Positions 22,719 through 35,051 of a stretch of DNA of 64,000 nt are shown piece by piece. The stretch is from Spisula solida (lineage: Eukaryota; Mollusca; Bivalvia; Venerida; Mactridae), in assembly GCA_947247005.1 (NCBI GenBank), contig OX365947.1, forward strand, positions 3,548,530 through 3,612,529. Reading direction: 5' to 3'. The notes beneath the pieces are model-generated. The model was given only the letters and a program-made list of their open reading frames with translations. It did no database searches and was not told the origin of the DNA. Each line of letters opens with the position of its first letter. Position 1 is the first letter of the stretch. Position numbers and translations under genes: made by a program.

Positions 22719-22900
22719 TGCCTCCGTAGCTCAGTGGTTTCAGCGTTTGTCGTCTAATCTGGCGACCTGGGTTCAAATACGGGTGGAGGCAATCATATGC
22801 CTACCATATTTTAGCACAAAGCTGACTGGCAAATAAAGGCTATGCTAGGCATTTTGTCGTTGTTGGTATAATCCTTGTTTGATCAGGGTACTGTTAGCTG
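22719..22900 (+). mobile_element. tRNA-derived SINE
   Basis: The head reads GCCTCCGTAGCTCAGTGG, a perfect A box, with GACCTGGGTTCAAATACGGG (B box) and GGAGGC able to pair with the 5' end. A body with GGCTATGCTAGGCATTTTGT follows. The anticodon arm is irregular, so a working tRNA is unlikely. Confidence 0.65.
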
Positions 22901-25675
22901 ATGAATTCACTTCATAAACACCTCCTCACAGACGGTCCCGTTAATCAAACCATCTATAAAGATATGCTTGACATAAGTAATTAACAATGTTGTCTTAATC
23001 TCCCTCTATCGACGATCAGCAGGCAGTAAATTTGTTAATTAATAATTAATTGTTGAGCTCGGCATGTCAGTATACCTTAATGGCCGATCACAGAGACTTT
23101 GATCTGTGGCTTGATTAATGAGATCACGTGATTACTGTACGGCGTGAGTCTAGCAATCGGTCAGTCTTCTAAATAGTCTAGCATTTCGATACGAAAACTT
23201 TATTATATCGCCGAATATTGACGGACTCTATAATAGAAGACGTTAAATGACAAACTGTATCCTACGAGGTGTGTTGAAATTTCAAATGCAACTAAACCCG
23301 TAAAACATATCCTTCATTCAAAATGTATCCTTCATTACAAATGTATACGCAAACTATTAATTTTATGTAACAATAACGTCCAAATACAATATTCACGATA
23401 TACATAATAAATATGATACCCATACTAGGAAAACAAAATCCATATGTTAAAATCCACATATTAATTGTATTCTTTTTTTCTCTCATTATATTATATGTAT
23501 GATGCTACATTTTATTTAATTTTATTGTTAAAACCATACAGTCTCCTATTATAGCCTATCTCGGGAAGATCAAGAACATTTTCGCTTCTCAGAAAGTCGC
23601 GTTTAATTAGAAAAGGCACATTGTTCAGCAACCGCGTGATACCATACACACCGTTGCTGGTCTGCGACTGTCGATGCTTTTCTTCAATTTGAATTTACCT
23701 TTGTTTAACTTGGCATTTACCTATGGTCCATTTTAAAAACCAATATGAATGGTATCAATATGAATGGTAGTACCATTAAAGAAAATGGCATATACAGTAC
23801 CACTGGCGCTCATGGTTGCGATTTGCAATGCAAACTTTTGTTCTACGTTTGCTGGCCCATATTTGGTTATGGGTCTGTTTGCTTGGGTTGTAAGATGAAC
23901 CCACGTCTCATGGACGGCCATTATATTCGCAAACAATCGAGTTTTTTGACAGTTTACAGGGCATTTGTATTGGCGTCTCACAGCAGATAGGGGTATCCAA
24001 ACTGCACTTACTTCTTAGTATCATTGCATTACCCATTTTCCCCAAACATTAGCTGTTTACCACGGCCGTTGGCTAGCGAGGTTGTCCGCCTGGTCCCTCC
24101 TATGGGGCCGCGCATAATTTGTGCCAGGATTTAGTTACAACTACATATAAACGAGTTTACAGGACAGACAGTTTGTGGCAACGTTAAATTCAAATATTAC
24201 GATTATTTGTTTTACTTGCTATGTCAACATGCTAAACCGAATAGAACAAGTGAAGTTATATATGCAAGCATGCACTACCTTAACTTACCTTATTTTACTG
24301 CGCGGCAGTTAGCGTTGACCAGTGTTGCGACAAGACGTTTCGTGACTTATAACGTGATACACCTTCACGAGCAGCGTTACACACAGGCATTATGTAAAGA
24401 TAGATTTATTTCTACATACAATGTGCAATTTACATGACAAAATATAATAAATTATCAAAACATACATTAAAACAATAAACAAGCATGCATGCAATAATAA
24501 TGTCATGGCAATTAACATTGCACAAAAATATTGCACAAAAAAATAACTACACGTAGTTCTTCTTTCCATTGTGGTCATTTGGCATATGATATAATAAAAT
24601 GTAGACATGTAAATATATAAATTCAACAACTGTTTATAAATTATGTGACAAGAACTTTACGTAAACACAAAATATAATGTTTTTATGTACTGAAATGATC
24701 CATATTAATGTAAACAAAATAGGAAAACATACTCCCAAAGAAATAAATATTATTTAAATAGTAAATATCTACGGAGTGATTGATCAAATTTCAACCTGTC
24801 AGTACTTATTGTTCGTAATTTCTGAAACGTGATGGTATCTTCTAAAGACGTTTGTGTCTGGCAAGTAGGATAGCATTGTTTCTCTTTAATAAATGGAACT
24901 CATCATCAATAGCATTTATGTTACAAGAATTACATTAACGGCAATTGGTTGTAGGATTTGTAAAGACAGCTATCTATTATATTGATGACAATAACACATG
25001 TTGCTATGTGATTAACACAGGAGGATAATTCTTTTAATCCAATTACACACTCATTACCCACCGTAAATTAAGAAAAACAAAGAAAGGAAAATACATAATA
25101 AAACAAGCCGATTACAATGGCTGTCTTTTCTTGCCTTGCATTTTTACACACATCACAGATCGCAGTGAATAAAAGCGTTACGACCATTGAGGCAAATTGT
25201 GTCGTTTTTCACTTGTAAATAAATGTTTAAGCCGTCAGAACCTTTCCAGTATTACAGGAACGAAGCATGAACGACATCTTAATATTCTTATCTTACGCTT
25301 ATCGTGCTCATCTGTGATTGTAGCGCGCTTGTAGACAGGAGCACGAGATAACGTGCGTGTATAAGATTCCATCGTCTTGTACAACATATAACAACTTCTC
25401 ACAGTATTATTGTTCGTTCTCTAGTCTCTTAGATTTCACCAGATACCAGAGTTACCCAGGCTGTCTATACATGTACAATGCAATTATAGTTATGACGTTT
25501 ATAACGCATCTTGAATAACCGGAATTGTTTTTAGTTGCTGGAATTCGTTGTCGACTATATGTACTCAGAACAACGCCCTGGTGACTCCAAATACTGTTTT
25601 ATTATTTCATATATTATGCGTTGCCTGTATCTTGGAATTACGTTAGAGGTGTTTCGTAACTGTTTACGTATAACG
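22901..25675. other. intergenic, no gene recognised
   Basis: AT-rich sequence with only short chance frames. A small tandem ATCAATATGAATGGT pair occurs near 23740. No RNA gene or element border could be supported. Confidence 0.4.
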
Positions 25676-25930
25676 CGACCGTGGTCGATTGGTTAGGGCG
25701 ACCGCCTTTGAAGCGGGCGATCGAAGGTTCGAATCCCGGCGAAAGCTGGGTTAGAACTGATGCGGTCGGTTGGTAAGACGCCAGCTAGTTAAATAATGGT
25801 TACCGTAGACGCATATCTACCATGGGCGCCTGGCAATATGAGAGGGGATTCGAGAGGTACTAATCGCATGAAATATAGGTGTCTCATAAGTCAAATTGGC
25901 TGGCCCTTTCAAAAGGGGTGACACTATGAT
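25676..25930 (+). mobile_element. tRNA-derived SINE
   Basis: The head has GTGGTCGATTGGTTAGGGCG (A-box region), an anticodon arm ACCGCCTTTGAAGCGGG with a well-paired stem and TTG in the anticodon position, and GGTTCGAATCCC (B box). The acceptor ends do not pair and a long body follows, so I call a SINE, not a tRNA gene. Confidence 0.6.
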
Positions 25931-26924
25931 AGACACAAACTTTACCTTTTATAATCACAGACTTCTTCTTTTTGGTAGATCTATGAAGGCTAATGAATAA
26001 TATTGTACAAAACTATTTCTGTTAATCAGTTTCATTTCATTGAACTGTATTTTACAAGGTATACAAACTACTGTTTAAGCTACAATGAATAATAAATGGA
26101 CGTTTGACAAAGTTTTGGAAGACGTGTTCACATTAAAACATTAAAATTATTTTGGCATTTTTATTGTTTTACATGGACCCTGAAATGCTGACGTGTCCCT
26201 GGTCTGACCTGGCCAGATGCCCTGTGTGTTGTTATAACAGCATATTGTTCACACACGTTATGGATGTGGGGTGGAAGGGGTCAAGTAGACATATTTCCGG
26301 GTCACCGTATTTCAAGGAGGATCAGGAAAAGCATGGTTCCAATTACTTAAACACTCAAAATTGTATGTTTTTCTAACATTAATAAAAAACTTGATCAAAG
26401 ATCTTCTCTTCTGCTCTGGCATACACCTGTTCACAGGAAGGACTTTTTTTTATATTTTATCACGTGCAAAAACAAAGCCTCACGTGTTATTAATTTATCA
26501 AGAATGTTTTTAACCAACCATTCCAAATGCTTGCATAATTTGAGGCTATTTTTTTAATTATTCGCTTCGGTTTTGTTTTCAAAACTTTTTACCGTGGTTT
26601 TCAAAACATGCAATTTCAAATGCGCACGCACACGGATGAGCGGATGACCAACTTCCGCTGTAATCAGTAACAAACACACTCATTTTTTACGCGGGTAACA
26701 AATCACAGGAAATCTGCCGTGAAACAGATATTATTTGTTCTCTGTGAACATAGACTATCATACAGAAATGGTAATTTTTCTTTCAGTGTTTTTAGGGGAG
26801 AATGAACTTAAAAAATCAAGACGGTCTTCTATATTCACACGATCATGAAATATAGCATCTTGACTTGATATTGTGTACAGAAATGATAGTTTCTACATAT
26901 TAATCAAACATGTATAACTCGATT

Positions 26925-27170
26925 AATCAGGTCAGTCACCTGTTTACATAACATTGTGTATCTAAACATTGCAATTTCTCTTATTAATTTATAGATTTAA
27001 CAGATGTTGTATATAAGTACATGGTTTGTGAATAAAGTATTGGTTTTCACTGCCTTTTTATCTGATTATTTAAAATATTTTAAATAATATAAATGCTTAA
27101 AATGTTTTGATATTGCACTGTTTGTATACAAGGGGAAAACCTGAATAAACGGACTGTATATAAATCATTC
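26925..27170 (+). repeat. dispersed repeat shared with 47022-47265
   Basis: TTAATCAGGTCAGTCACCTG, GCAATTTCTCTTATTAATTT, TTGGTTTTCACTGCC and CCTGAATAAACGGACT occur in the same order and orientation in both places. No coding frame. Class unknown. Confidence 0.65.
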
Positions 27171-27299
27171 CTACACTTGTCACACTTTCAACTTTATTTC
27201 CATGGACCACTATGTGTTTCTTTTCATATATTGCTGCTCAATTCAGACAAATCAAATGTTCTTTTTAATGTTCATGTTGTATTTGCTTAAACCCCGGTA

Positions 27300-27400
27300 T
27301 GATACGCGTTATACCCCATTCTGATCACCTCGGCCATTCTGCATTGTAATTTACCGGGGACAAACGGAAATGGCCGAGCTTTCGCGATTGCGTTATACCC
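27300..27400. repeat. dispersed repeat with fragments at 49.5 and 50.1 kb
   Basis: CATTCTGATCACCTCGGCC is inverted at 50101-50120, and ACGGAAATGGCCGAGCTTT is inverted near 49550-49570. Probably one old element present in pieces. Confidence 0.45.
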
Positions 27401-27849
27401 GAGTAATATCATGGGTGGATTTAATAAAACAAATCCGGGTACTTGTTAATGTTTAGAATTTCAGTTACTATTTGAACATAGTTATTTATGAAAGCTCATA
27501 TTCTGCCTGAATAGCAGTTGAATCGGCTTTCACACAAAAATATTATGTGCTATGGATAGTACCCATTCTTGGCTTGAGCGTCGAGGGTGACTCGTTATAA
27601 TCGGTTGTTTTTAACTTTGTGTTAACATTGCGTTCTTAGCCAAATTACGTCACATACCACTTGGTATGTCCACACTGTAGCATCGAGCAGGATTTTCTAG
27701 TAGTAATTAGCTACGCCTATTGATATATCGGTATTCGTATATAATTCTGTTTAGAATGCTGGTTGCAAGTTGTAGGTTCGACGAGTCTTAGGTTTGAACC
27801 TAAGTTGATAACATCGCTAAAAAGCTAACTCTACATTATCCTTTATCAG

Positions 27850-28262
27850 ACGCAACATACGATCAAGCTCTCTTAATGCTAAAGCAACTCTATGTTAGAC
27901 CAACTGTGAAATACGCCTTCAGTGTCTGGTCACCATATTCAGAGTGTCAAATTAACCACTTGGATAGGGTCCAGAGACAAGCTGCTAGATTCGTGAAACA
28001 TGACTATTCACGAACTAGAAGTGTCTCTGACATGTTGTCAGACCTGAACTGGGACACACTTCAACATAACAGCGCCGTGACAACACCAGAAACTCCATTT
28101 TTCAAGATCTTGCACAATCTAGTGGGTATCACACCTGACCCACCTCTCCAGAATTCTAAATCTACAATATTCCATAACTATCGTCATCCACAAATCCGGG
28201 CTAGAGCATCAGGATGTTATCACAGTTTCTTCTTTGGAATCAACTACCTCAAACCACTGTAG
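27850..28262 (+). mobile_element. LINE (non-LTR) reverse transcriptase C-terminal fragment
   Basis: The open frame reads LKQLYVRPTVKYAFSVWSPY, then HLDRVQRQAARFVKHDYSR, SVSDMLSDLNWDTLQ and FFKILHNLVGITPDPP, the standard end of jockey/CR1-like reverse transcriptases in many animals. The last part shifts frame and the element is interrupted by a MITE from 28263. LINE-like sequence (SLAVFHS) resumes after 28522. Confidence 0.85.
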
Positions 28263-28522
28263 ACCAGTCTTCGATCTCCCGAAGCATCTCAAGTAGAAAT
28301 ATCATCTCAAGTTGAGATTTTGCTCAAATAAGAGACTGAATTAGAGATAAATCTGAAGTTCGTTCTCTTAAAATTTAGACCGTATTAAACTCAGAATAAT
28401 GTTTCTGTTAATTGTGATGCCAATTTTGATTCCAGACTCCCATGGAAATTAACTTAAAGACACATGACCATATTTGAGATGAGATTTAGCTCAGATTGAG
28501 GTGTTTCGAAAGATCGGGGCCG
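28263..28522. mobile_element. MITE, family GGCCCCGATCTC, inserted in the LINE
   Basis: Inverted ends TTCGATCTCCCGAAGCATCT and GTTTCGAAAGATCGGGGCC. The interior matches, in inverse orientation, the copies at 4657-4911 and 56258-56503 (CCATGGAAATTAACTTAAAG, TTGTGATGCCAATTTTGATT). Confidence 0.85.
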
Positions 28523-28760
28523 GGCTAGCCTCGCTGTATTTCATTCAGCTCATGCCAGTCAACCTATTCACTAGATCCTAAATATGTTTTTATCCTCTTC
28601 AGTGACATGCAAATAGAGGAACTTTTACTCCTTTAAACTATTGCTACTTTGGTATACACACCAAAGTCAGCCCTTTCTGCTCATTCTCGTTCACCAGAGT
28701 ATTCTTCACCAGTGATATCTGGGAACTTGACTAACCTCTGATTTATGAGGATGTTTCTGC
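28523..28760 (+). mobile_element. LINE 3' end continued past the MITE
   Basis: After the MITE, CTCGCTGTATTTCATTCAGC gives the LINE-like SLAVFHS. The 3' UTR piece TTCTCGTTCACCAGAGTATT through GATATCTGGGAACTTGACTA recurs inverted at 39045-39135. Confidence 0.5.
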
Positions 28761-29900
28761 TGCGCATGTATATAAAATGTCAAATCGCGAATAATATTAT
28801 ACTTATAATTATACTTCTCTTGGAGTGAGGCAATTACTTAAGTTGATGAAGACGATGATGAAGTTTATGGTGGCAGTTCATATTGTTATTGTTCTAAAAT
28901 TACGAATGGAAAATGATCTTCATCAACATTTTTATTGTTAGCATTTTATTAACTACAATTTGATGATTATAAAATGGTTTGGTTCCTTCTTTTAGTGATA
29001 TAACACTCAGTGTGTGAAGATGTCTACCTCTACATGTGGTTGAGGGTATACGATGGTAGTTACGGGATCACGTGACTTTAACACATCAGTTGTCATGGAA
29101 ATTGTGTTATTTCATTTTGCTTTGATTTACAGTTTTAAAACACCGTAACATGCCAGCGCTGGCCTTCTATCATCTCACCCTATTTTACTATGCTTAAATG
29201 CAAACACTGTGCTTGTCTGGAGAATCAATCACATCTCAGCTTTGAGTTTGTTAGTGATGACTTTAACAGACGACATTAGTAGGAACTAAACGCGATTTTT
29301 GCGCCATTATAAGACCAGCTGCTGAGAGAGATTTTCGCGTTCCACGGCCGACGAGAAATTTGAAATTATCCGCTCGAAACACGGAAAAATTCCTAACTAT
29401 ATTATTTTTACTGCTTTTCTAAATATAATGATACGAATATTTGGTACATACACTCGGCGGGGCTGATTAACTGATTGATCATAAATCGATTTAACACAAA
29501 TCTGACAAAATCCGAACCATCTTTCAATCGATTTCCCACATATTACACCGCAATCCATCCGATTATAGGATTCGATATAAGCAATAATCATCCTATAAAT
29601 CAATATCTAGTTATTTCGATAAAAATAACATTTGGATTTAATTATTTCGATATTTTATGGAAAACTCACTAAGTTAATCTAACTACGTATGAGTTGCTAT
29701 ATGGTAAACTCTAATGACGTTTTCGATCTGTTAAATTCATTTAAAGAATTCTTAATATTATATCCCGTTTTGATTAATGTATTGATTTGCTTTTAATCAG
29801 GTAGATTCCGATGTAAAAAAAGATAAATAGAATATAAATATAATTCGTGTTTGGTGGTCATATCATTAATATGATGTGAAAATATATATAAAAAATGAAG
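28761..29900. other. intergenic, no gene recognised
   Basis: AT-rich; short overlapping frames on both strands around 29.4-29.7 kb look like chance. Confidence 0.4.
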
Positions 29901-29901
29901 T

Positions 29902-30090
29902 CAGACAGGGAAGGCCGCACTCAACTGAACCAACCAAGCACAGAAAACATAAAACATTCATACAAGGCACAATGCCCAACTAAACAATTAAAAGATCTGC
30001 CCATGTCCGTGCTGTCGAAAACTAGAATGAATTATTTTCAGCAATCAAAAAGCTGAACATTTAGTCAATGTTTCTTCTAGAGTAAAATGT
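29902..30090 (+). mobile_element. dispersed CACTCAACTGAACC repeat
   Basis: GTCAGACAGGGAAGGCCGCA, CTCAACTGAACCAACCAAGC, ACAGAAAACATAAAAC and AAGGCACAATGCCCAACTAA follow in the family's order. Confidence 0.6.
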
Positions 30091-30644
30091 GCAACTTGAG
30101 ATGTCGAGATATCGCTAGTTCGTGTTATCTCTAGTTCGAGAATTCTCAACAGTGTATAGTTCAAAGAATTAGTGTTTGCATGTATCAACTTCTTATCATT
30201 GTGTTTTTTTCAAAACATGCACCATGTTATATTTTTAGAACCTCATTTCTGCTAAACTGAAAATCATTAGCATTTTTAGTATAAATTCCCGAGTAACAGA
30301 ATTATGGTAAATCCATCAAATGATATTTGAGAGATTTTCACAACCAACTCAGAAGTCGCGATCTGGTCGATATGAACGATTTTAGACAGGGCCGTGTAAT
30401 TTTCTCAAAATTAACTTCTATGTGAGATAATGTCTACACCAAATTTTAAAAAAGGTAAACCATCCGGGTTTGAAAAGATGTGTGTCAGAAATGCATAGTT
30501 ACTTGATTTTTGTTAATTAACGATGTACACATTCCTATAATCTAAACAAAATACGGAATAAATATTTTCCTACATAGAACTGTATCAATTGATGTTTTAA
30601 ATGCAAAACATTACCTAAACACCCCAAAAAACGAAGACGAAAAA

Positions 30645-30735
30645 ACGTGGTCTCAGTGGGGTTTGAACCCATGGCACTCAAGATTATGTCTTCATGAATC
30701 TGAGTACTCTTCAAACTAGAGATCTACTACCTTAA
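30645..30735 (-). mobile_element. tRNA-like relic with Pol III-type terminator
   Basis: The minus strand carries CCATGGGTTCAAACCCCACT (B-box arm) then GAGACCACG and a TTTTTT run. The 5' half does not pair as an acceptor stem. Likely a degenerate tRNA or a SINE head. Confidence 0.25.
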
Positions 30736-30791
30736 CATATCCATCGGTTTCCGTTGATGATTGAAGAATTGGTAGACTTTATTCTCAAACT

Positions 30792-32487
30792 TTGAGCGTA
30801 AATGGACCTGAAATAAACTTTTATGACAATCTGAGCGTTTATTGACATAGCCACACTTGTTTGCCAATGTGAGCGTTCATTTACCTGGTCACACTTGAAT
30901 GCACACGTGAGCGTTCGTTGACCTGGTAACACTTGTATGATAATGTGAGCGTTCATTAACCTAGTCACACTTGTATGACAATGTGAGCGTTCATTAACCT
31001 AGTCACACTTGTATGACAATGTGAGCGTTCATTAACCTAGTCACACTTGTATGACAATGTGAGCGTTCATTAACCTAGTCACACTTGTATGACAATGTAA
31101 GCGTTCATTAACCTTGTCACACTTGTATGACAATGTAAGCGTTCATTAACCTTGTCACACTTGTATGAAATGTAAGCGTTCATTAACCTTGTCACACTTG
31201 TATGACAACATAAGCGTTCATTAACCTTGTCACACTTGTATGATAACATAAGCGTTCATTAACCTTGTCACACTTGTATGACAATGTGAGCGTTCATTAA
31301 CCTAGTCACACTTGTATGACAATGTGAGCGTTCATTAACCTAGTCACACTTGTATGACAATGTAAGCGTTCATTAACCTTGTCACACTTGTATGACAATG
31401 TAAGCGTTCATTAACCTTGTCACACTTGTATGAAATGTAAGCGTTCATTAACCTTGTCACACTTGTATGAAATGTAAGCGTTCATTAACCTTGTCACACT
31501 TGTATGACAATGTAAGCGTTCATTAACCTTGTTACACTTGTATGAAATGTAAGCGTTCATTAACCTTGTCACACTTGTATGACAATGTAAGCGTTCATTA
31601 ACCTTGTCACACTTGTATGAAATGTAAGCGTTCATTAACCTTGTCACACTTGTATGAAATGTAAGCGTTCATTAACCTTGTCACACTTGTATGACAATGT
31701 AAGCGTTCATTAACCTTGTCACACTTGTATGAAATGTAAGCGTTCATTAACCTTGTCACACTTGTATGAAATGTAAGCGTTCATTAACCTTGTTACACTT
31801 GTATGAAATGTAAGCGTTCATTAACCTTGTTACACTTGTATGAAATGTGAGCGTTCATTAACCTTGTTACACTTGTATGAAATGTGAGCGTTCATTAACC
31901 TTGTTACACTTGTATGAAATGTAAGCGTTCATTAACCTTGTTACACTTGTATGAAATGTAAGCGTTCATTAACCTTGTTACACTTGTATGAAATGTAAGC
32001 GTTCATTAACCTTGTTACACTTGTATGAAATGTAAGCGTTCATTAACCTTGTTACACTTGTATGAAATGTGAGCGTTCATTAACCTTGTTACACTTGTAT
32101 GAAATGTAAGCGTTCATTAACCTTGTTACACTTGTATGAAATGTAAGCGTTCATTAACCTTGTTACACTTGTATGAAATGTGAGCGTTCATTAACCTTGT
32201 TACACTTGTATGAAATGTAAGCGTTCATTAACCTTGTCACACTTGTATGAAATGTAAGCGTTCATTAACCTTGTTACACTTGTATGAAATGTAAGCGTTC
32301 ATTAACCTTGTCACACTTGTATGAAATGTAAGCGTTCATTAACCTTGTCACACTTGTATGAAATGTAAGCGTTCATTAACCTTGTCACACTTGTATGACA
32401 ATGTAAGCGTTTATTAACCTTGTTACACTTGTATGACAATGTAAGCGTTTATTAACCTTGTCACACTTGTATGACAATGTGAGCGTT
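30792..32487. repeat. 1.7-kb minisatellite, 37/38-bp unit, about 45 copies
   Basis: Consensus unit, written in two parts: GTCACACTTGTATGACAATG and TGAGCGTTCATTAACCTA. A one-base-shorter form reads TTGTATGAAATGTAAGCG. The first units are degenerate (30792-30930). The 38-bp type dominates both ends and the 37-bp type with GTTACAC dominates the centre. Reading frames through it are repeat artefacts. Confidence 0.95.
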
Positions 32488-32810
32488 AAAAGAATTAGTA
32501 GTTGCATGACTATGCCACTTACATGTATTTCAATTACGTACTTTGTACGAAGCTTTCCATCTAGATACAGATGTCTACCGGAGAGGAAAGATGAATGTTC
32601 ATACTCCGACATCCCATTTTTTCTCCTTTTAAAATACTGTGATAGAATTGTCTGTACTCTTCGGTGTCGACAAGTACGCTCGTATAAGGTAGCTTTAATT
32701 AAGCTATTTGAAGTGGTGCAGCACACATGGTTATGTCGTGACGTATACTGTATTTATTTCCAATCTGCCTTTTAAAGTAAATACCAAAACAGATGTCTAC
32801 ATTATACCGC

Positions 32811-33020
32811 CTCCTAGATAGCCTTGTGGTAGAGCGTCCGCTTCGAATGCGGGAGGTTCCGGGTTCGATCACAGGCCACACTGAATAAAAATGGTACCTT
32901 GCTAGATGCTAAGCATAAAAGGTAAACTGGCTTCTCTTCTCTCATACCCTCGTGGCGATGGATAATATCAGGAATGATGTGTCGAAAGTGCTTAATGTGA
33001 GTTTGACAAACTTGTTTCAC
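32811..33020 (+). mobile_element. tRNA-derived SINE
   Basis: The head CCTAGATAGCCTTGTGGTAG (A box), a well-paired anticodon arm TCCGCTTCGAATGCGGG, and GTTCCGGGTTCGATCACAGG (B box) are followed by a body with TTGCTAGATGCTAAGCATAA. Chance ORFs cover it on both strands. Confidence 0.65.
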
Positions 33021-33678
33021 AATCAACCTTAAATAAATTAGTATAAACTAAGATGTCTATGTGCTTTCAATTCTGCACTTATTATTCCTCCACTGAGGTA
33101 CGTAGTATCAGTCAGTTGTATGTTACAGCAGGTGCGCTTCCCACCACCGTATACCATCGGGAATCCTCATCTTACATACTCAATCCCATCTCAATCCTTA
33201 TTATTCCTTTGTAGTTCAAATGTAAGATTCGTTTTTATTTTTATTTCTCGAACAACAAAGGCGATCTGCAATGTTTGTTTTATTATTATTTGAGTTACAT
33301 ATGGTGTTCAATTGAATTAGTCCCAGTATCACAAGTAGTGTCCTCAACTTAAAACACAACTTCTCTTCGACTATAGTATGAAGTAGTAATCATTTATTTT
33401 TTAACATTTGCAACCGTTGATGTGATGTCTTGGATTGAAGAATATGGTGTGATGTCTACAGTACCAAGTATTATAGTTAATGAGAAAAGTGGGAAAACTT
33501 GGTATATTCCACACACATGGATTAATCAGATGTGAACGATTTATCAGTGATGTTTTTAGTAAAAAACTGACCTTATCTGTTTTCATAAGTAATTTGTAAA
33601 ACCAATTTTGCAACAGTTGATCAAACCGATTCATGTTTGTAAACATCACATTATCATTGTCGCACTATACGCCTAGAA
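33021..33678. other. intergenic, no gene recognised
   Basis: No coding signal. A lone diverged unit of the 41-bp repeat (GAAGAATATGGTGTGATGTC) lies at about 33437. Confidence 0.4.
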
Positions 33679-33922
33679 TATGGAAGAATACGGGGTGTTG
33701 CCTTCAGTACTTAGTGTTTCATGGAAGAATACGGTGTGATGTCTTCAGTACTTACTGTTTCATGGAAGAATACGATGTGATGTCTTCAGTACTTACTGCT
33801 TCATGGAAGAATACGGTGTGATGTCTTCAGTACTTACTGTTTCATGGAAGAATACGGTGTGATGTCTTCAGTACTAAGTATTGCATGGAAGAATACGGAG
33901 TGGTGTCTTCAGTACTTAGTTT
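33679..33922. repeat. 41-bp tandem repeat, six copies
   Basis: Units start with TGGAAGAATACGG at 33681, 33722, 33763, 33804, 33845 and 33886 and contain TGTGATGTCTTCAGTACTTA. Period 41 bp throughout. Confidence 0.95.
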
Positions 33923-34250
33923 TCAAACTACTTCCAGTAGAGATGCATTGTTAATTATTGAATGTACAGTAAAGTTTCAATAATTAGACCATGGATGGTC
34001 CAAATATCGAATGAGACTTAAGAGTCAACCAGTGAAAACTAACCAGAATTTGTGGTCGTGTTCGTAGTTTTGAAGTGGTCTTGTTATTGAAGCAGTGATT
34101 TGAGGCTTTACTTCATGTAATTTTATAAAACAGTATTACAAAAATATAACTTTGTTGTTGTATGAATGTTCATGAACATTTTCGAGTATGTGTGTCGAGA
34201 CAAAATATTACAACACTTCGTGTTATCTCAATAACCCAAAAAGATTATAT

Positions 34251-34570
34251 TAAGTCAGACAGGGAATGCAGCACTCAACTAAACCAGCCGAGCACAGAAA
34301 CCATTAAAAACACACACAGGGCACAATGCCCAACTAAACAAGAAAAGATCCGCCCAAGTCCAAGTTGTCGAAAAGTAGAATGAATTAGTTTCAGCACCCA
34401 AAAAGCTGAATGCCCTAGCTGAATGAATCAGTTCGAACAGTAAAACGGCTATAATGCCTAGTTTTAACTGTCGGAAATCCTAAAAAGTAGATATTAACCA
34501 AAAAGATAATATAAAGTCGGTCAGGGAAGGCAGCAATTAACTTAACCAGTCGAGCATAGGAAACACACTT
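34251..34570 (+). mobile_element. dispersed CACTCAACTGAACC repeat, two copies in tandem
   Basis: The first copy, from GTCAGACAGGGAATGCAGCA, is long and ends after AAAGCTGAATGCCCTAGC. The second, from GTCGGTCAGGGAAGGCAGCA, is cut short before the GC-rich MITE at 34581. Confidence 0.6.
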
Positions 34571-34580
34571 CTCGTAATGC

Positions 34581-34869
34581 ACCTATCAATGTTTTCCCCC
34601 AGAAGGGGGCGGCGGGCTGACCCAGGGGAATTTGACATTTTTACTTTTTCAAAGTCTAAATTCCCACCCTAGAGCAAGGACATTTGGTCAAAATCCCCTC
34701 ACTGGGAGATGCTTTACATACCCCCCGGGATCAAAATTTCGGCGAAAGGCAAAACTTCCCGGGAATCGGCACCATTCTGTCTGTCAAACTCCCACCTATT
34801 GGGAACAGCCTTCTGTCAAAAGTCCCGTGTATACCCGCCGCTCCCCCCTGGGGGAAAACATTGATAGGT
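34581..34869. mobile_element. GC-rich MITE, family ACCTATCAAT, well-preserved copy
   Basis: Inverted ends ACCTATCAATGTTTTCCCCC and the inverse GGGGGAAAACATTGATAGGT enclose a GC-rich interior unlike its surroundings (CCCCCCGGGATCAAAATTTC). The ORFs over it are not genes. Confidence 0.9.
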
Positions 34870-34957
34870 GCGTAACGATTGTGGCCATGCATTTTCAGAC
34901 AAAGACAAGCGGTGGCAATATGAAAATGAAAACAATGTTCTACATAGAGATGTAAAC

Positions 34958-34963
34958 TTTATT
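34958..34963 (-). terminator. candidate poly(A) signal of Mox copy B
   Basis: AATAAA on the minus strand about 515 bp past the stop codon, followed by T-rich sequence. The MITE at 34581-34869 begins just beyond the expected cleavage point. Confidence 0.35.
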
Positions 34964-35051
34964 TAATATTTAACTTCGACAACGTTTTTATATAACATGC
35001 AAACAAACGAACAAACGAAGATGTGTTACATAATTATATAAATTGCATAGT

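Noticed and set aside
22719..22795. Possible functional tRNA gene with perfect A box
   Set aside because: Acceptor ends pair, but the anticodon stem-loop is irregular and a repeat body follows; kept as a SINE.
25676..25750. Possible functional tRNA gene
   Set aside because: The anticodon arm and B box are good, but acceptor ends do not pair and a SINE body follows.
31420..31647. Repetitive protein-like frame (MTRLMNAYISYKC type) and neighbours at 30732-30968 and 32385-32726
   Set aside because: It is a translation of the 37/38-bp minisatellite; the unit length is not a multiple of three, so the frame breaks between unit types.
32811..32882. Possible functional tRNA gene
   Set aside because: Good anticodon arm, but the 5' and 3' ends do not form a seven-base-pair acceptor stem and a SINE body is attached.
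33679..33922. CRISPR-like array
   Set aside because: Units are contiguous with no spacers; it is a plain tandem repeat in a eukaryotic genome.
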